DNA from: Hyphomicrobium methylovorum
GTDB lineage: Bacteria > Pseudomonadota > Alphaproteobacteria > Rhizobiales > Hyphomicrobiaceae
Assembly: GCF_013626205.1 (NCBI RefSeq)
Contig: NZ_QHJE01000001.1
Span: forward strand, 2,398,501-2,462,500
Reading direction: 5' to 3'
DNA: 64,000 nucleotides
Numbering within the stretch: position 1 is the stretch's first letter; every line of letters starts with the position of its first letter. Both the position numbers and the translations under genes were made by a program. Below, piece by piece: positions 63,756-64,000 of the stretch. The notes under the pieces are model-generated. The model had not been told where the DNA came from. It worked only from the letters and a program-made list of their open reading frames with translations, and did not search any database.

Positions 63756-64000
63756 CTACTGAGGCAGCGAGATGATGGCGCGAAGCCCGCCCATCGAGCT
63801 TTCGCCGAGCGCAATCTCGCCGCCGTGGCTCTTGGCGATGTCGCGGGCGATGGCGAGGCCTAGGCCGCTGTTGCCGTCGTCCTGGTTGCGGGCATGGTCG
63901 AGGCGATAGAACGGCCGGAAGACGTTCTCACGTTCTGAAGCTGGAATACCCGGCCCGTTGTCGTCCACTTCGATGCGGACCCAAGCGCCTTCCGGCGCAA
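63756..64000 (-). CDS. Sensor histidine kinase, C-terminal ATPase part (5' end outside window)
   Basis: The visible 81 codons are the end of a two-component sensor kinase. They contain the N2-type box 'VDDNGPGIP', 'RENVFRPFYRLDHARNQ' (F box) and 'GNSGLGLAIARDIAKSHGGEIALG' (G2 box and end of the HATPase domain). The frame is open to the window edge, so sensor and dimerisation parts are not seen and the signal cannot be named. Confidence 0.93.
   Translation of the reverse strand, partial: APEGAWVRIEVDDNGPGIPASERENVFRPFYRLDHARNQDDGNSGLGLAIARDIAKSHGGEIALGESSMGGLRAIISLPQ

Overview
The window reads as ordinary core chromosome of an alphaproteobacterium, most likely Hyphomicrobiales and close to Hyphomicrobium (inference from gene content and order). 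Supporting signs are GC-rich DNA, dense short operons on both strands, the mutA/mutB/meaB methylmalonyl-CoA mutase set, a Rieske-cytochrome bc1 operon, the rplY-pth-ychF block, an lgt-NDUFAF7-pgeF operon, a plcP-btaA-btaB betaine-lipid operon and an H-NS/HvrA-type nucleoid protein. I see no rRNA or tRNA gene, insertion sequence, prophage, integrase or CRISPR array.

Layout. 1-17 kb: meaB (cut by the window edge), mutB and mutA all lie on the minus strand but are separated by unrelated genes: envelope proteins, a DEAD-box helicase, a proline iminopeptidase, DUF1398 and DUF817 proteins, and several small exported proteins. 15.7-21.5 kb: a HerA-like ATPase, a DUF4236 protein, two different patatin-type hydrolases and superoxide dismutase. 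22-27.7 kb: an H-NS-like protein, groES-groEL behind a CIRCE element, a tandem pair of exported paralogues with near-identical terminators, and a very Ala/Glu-rich acidic protein. 27.7-34.7 kb: btaB-btaA-plcP with a PHO box, then a cca-DUF6111-Nudix operon. 34.7-40.7 kb: an old yellow enzyme, a DUF2235 protein, hemF, an ABC exporter and trmL. 40.9-43.7 kb: petABC. 43.8-48.5 kb: mtnP, apt, mtnA and a class II aldolase, with a few small genes between them. 48.7-54.8 kb: catalase, DUF3297, ychF, pth, rplY and a Fur/Zur-family regulator. 55-64 kb: an alcohol dehydrogenase, prs, a two-lobed lipoprotein, pgeF, an NDUFAF7-type methyltransferase, lgt, ubiK, ybjN, proC and the tail of a sensor kinase.

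How genes work together. MutA, MutB and MeaB convert methylmalonyl-CoA to succinyl-CoA with coenzyme B12. PlcP, BtaA and BtaB should replace phospholipid by betaine lipid when phosphate is scarce. MtnP, Apt, MtnA and the aldolase can return methylthioadenosine to AMP and dihydroxyacetone phosphate (the 'DHAP shunt'). PetABC carries respiratory electrons; SodB and catalase deal with oxygen by-products.

I found no convincing wholly new multi-gene system. The most interesting items are regulatory and RNA-level: a long hairpin that pairs the ribosome binding site of a 66-residue membrane protein, a candidate structured RNA next to proC, the PHO-box lipid operon, the methylthioadenosine salvage cluster, a dispersed inverted repeat and a duplicated gene-plus-terminator module. 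Everything is read by eye; no database search was possible.
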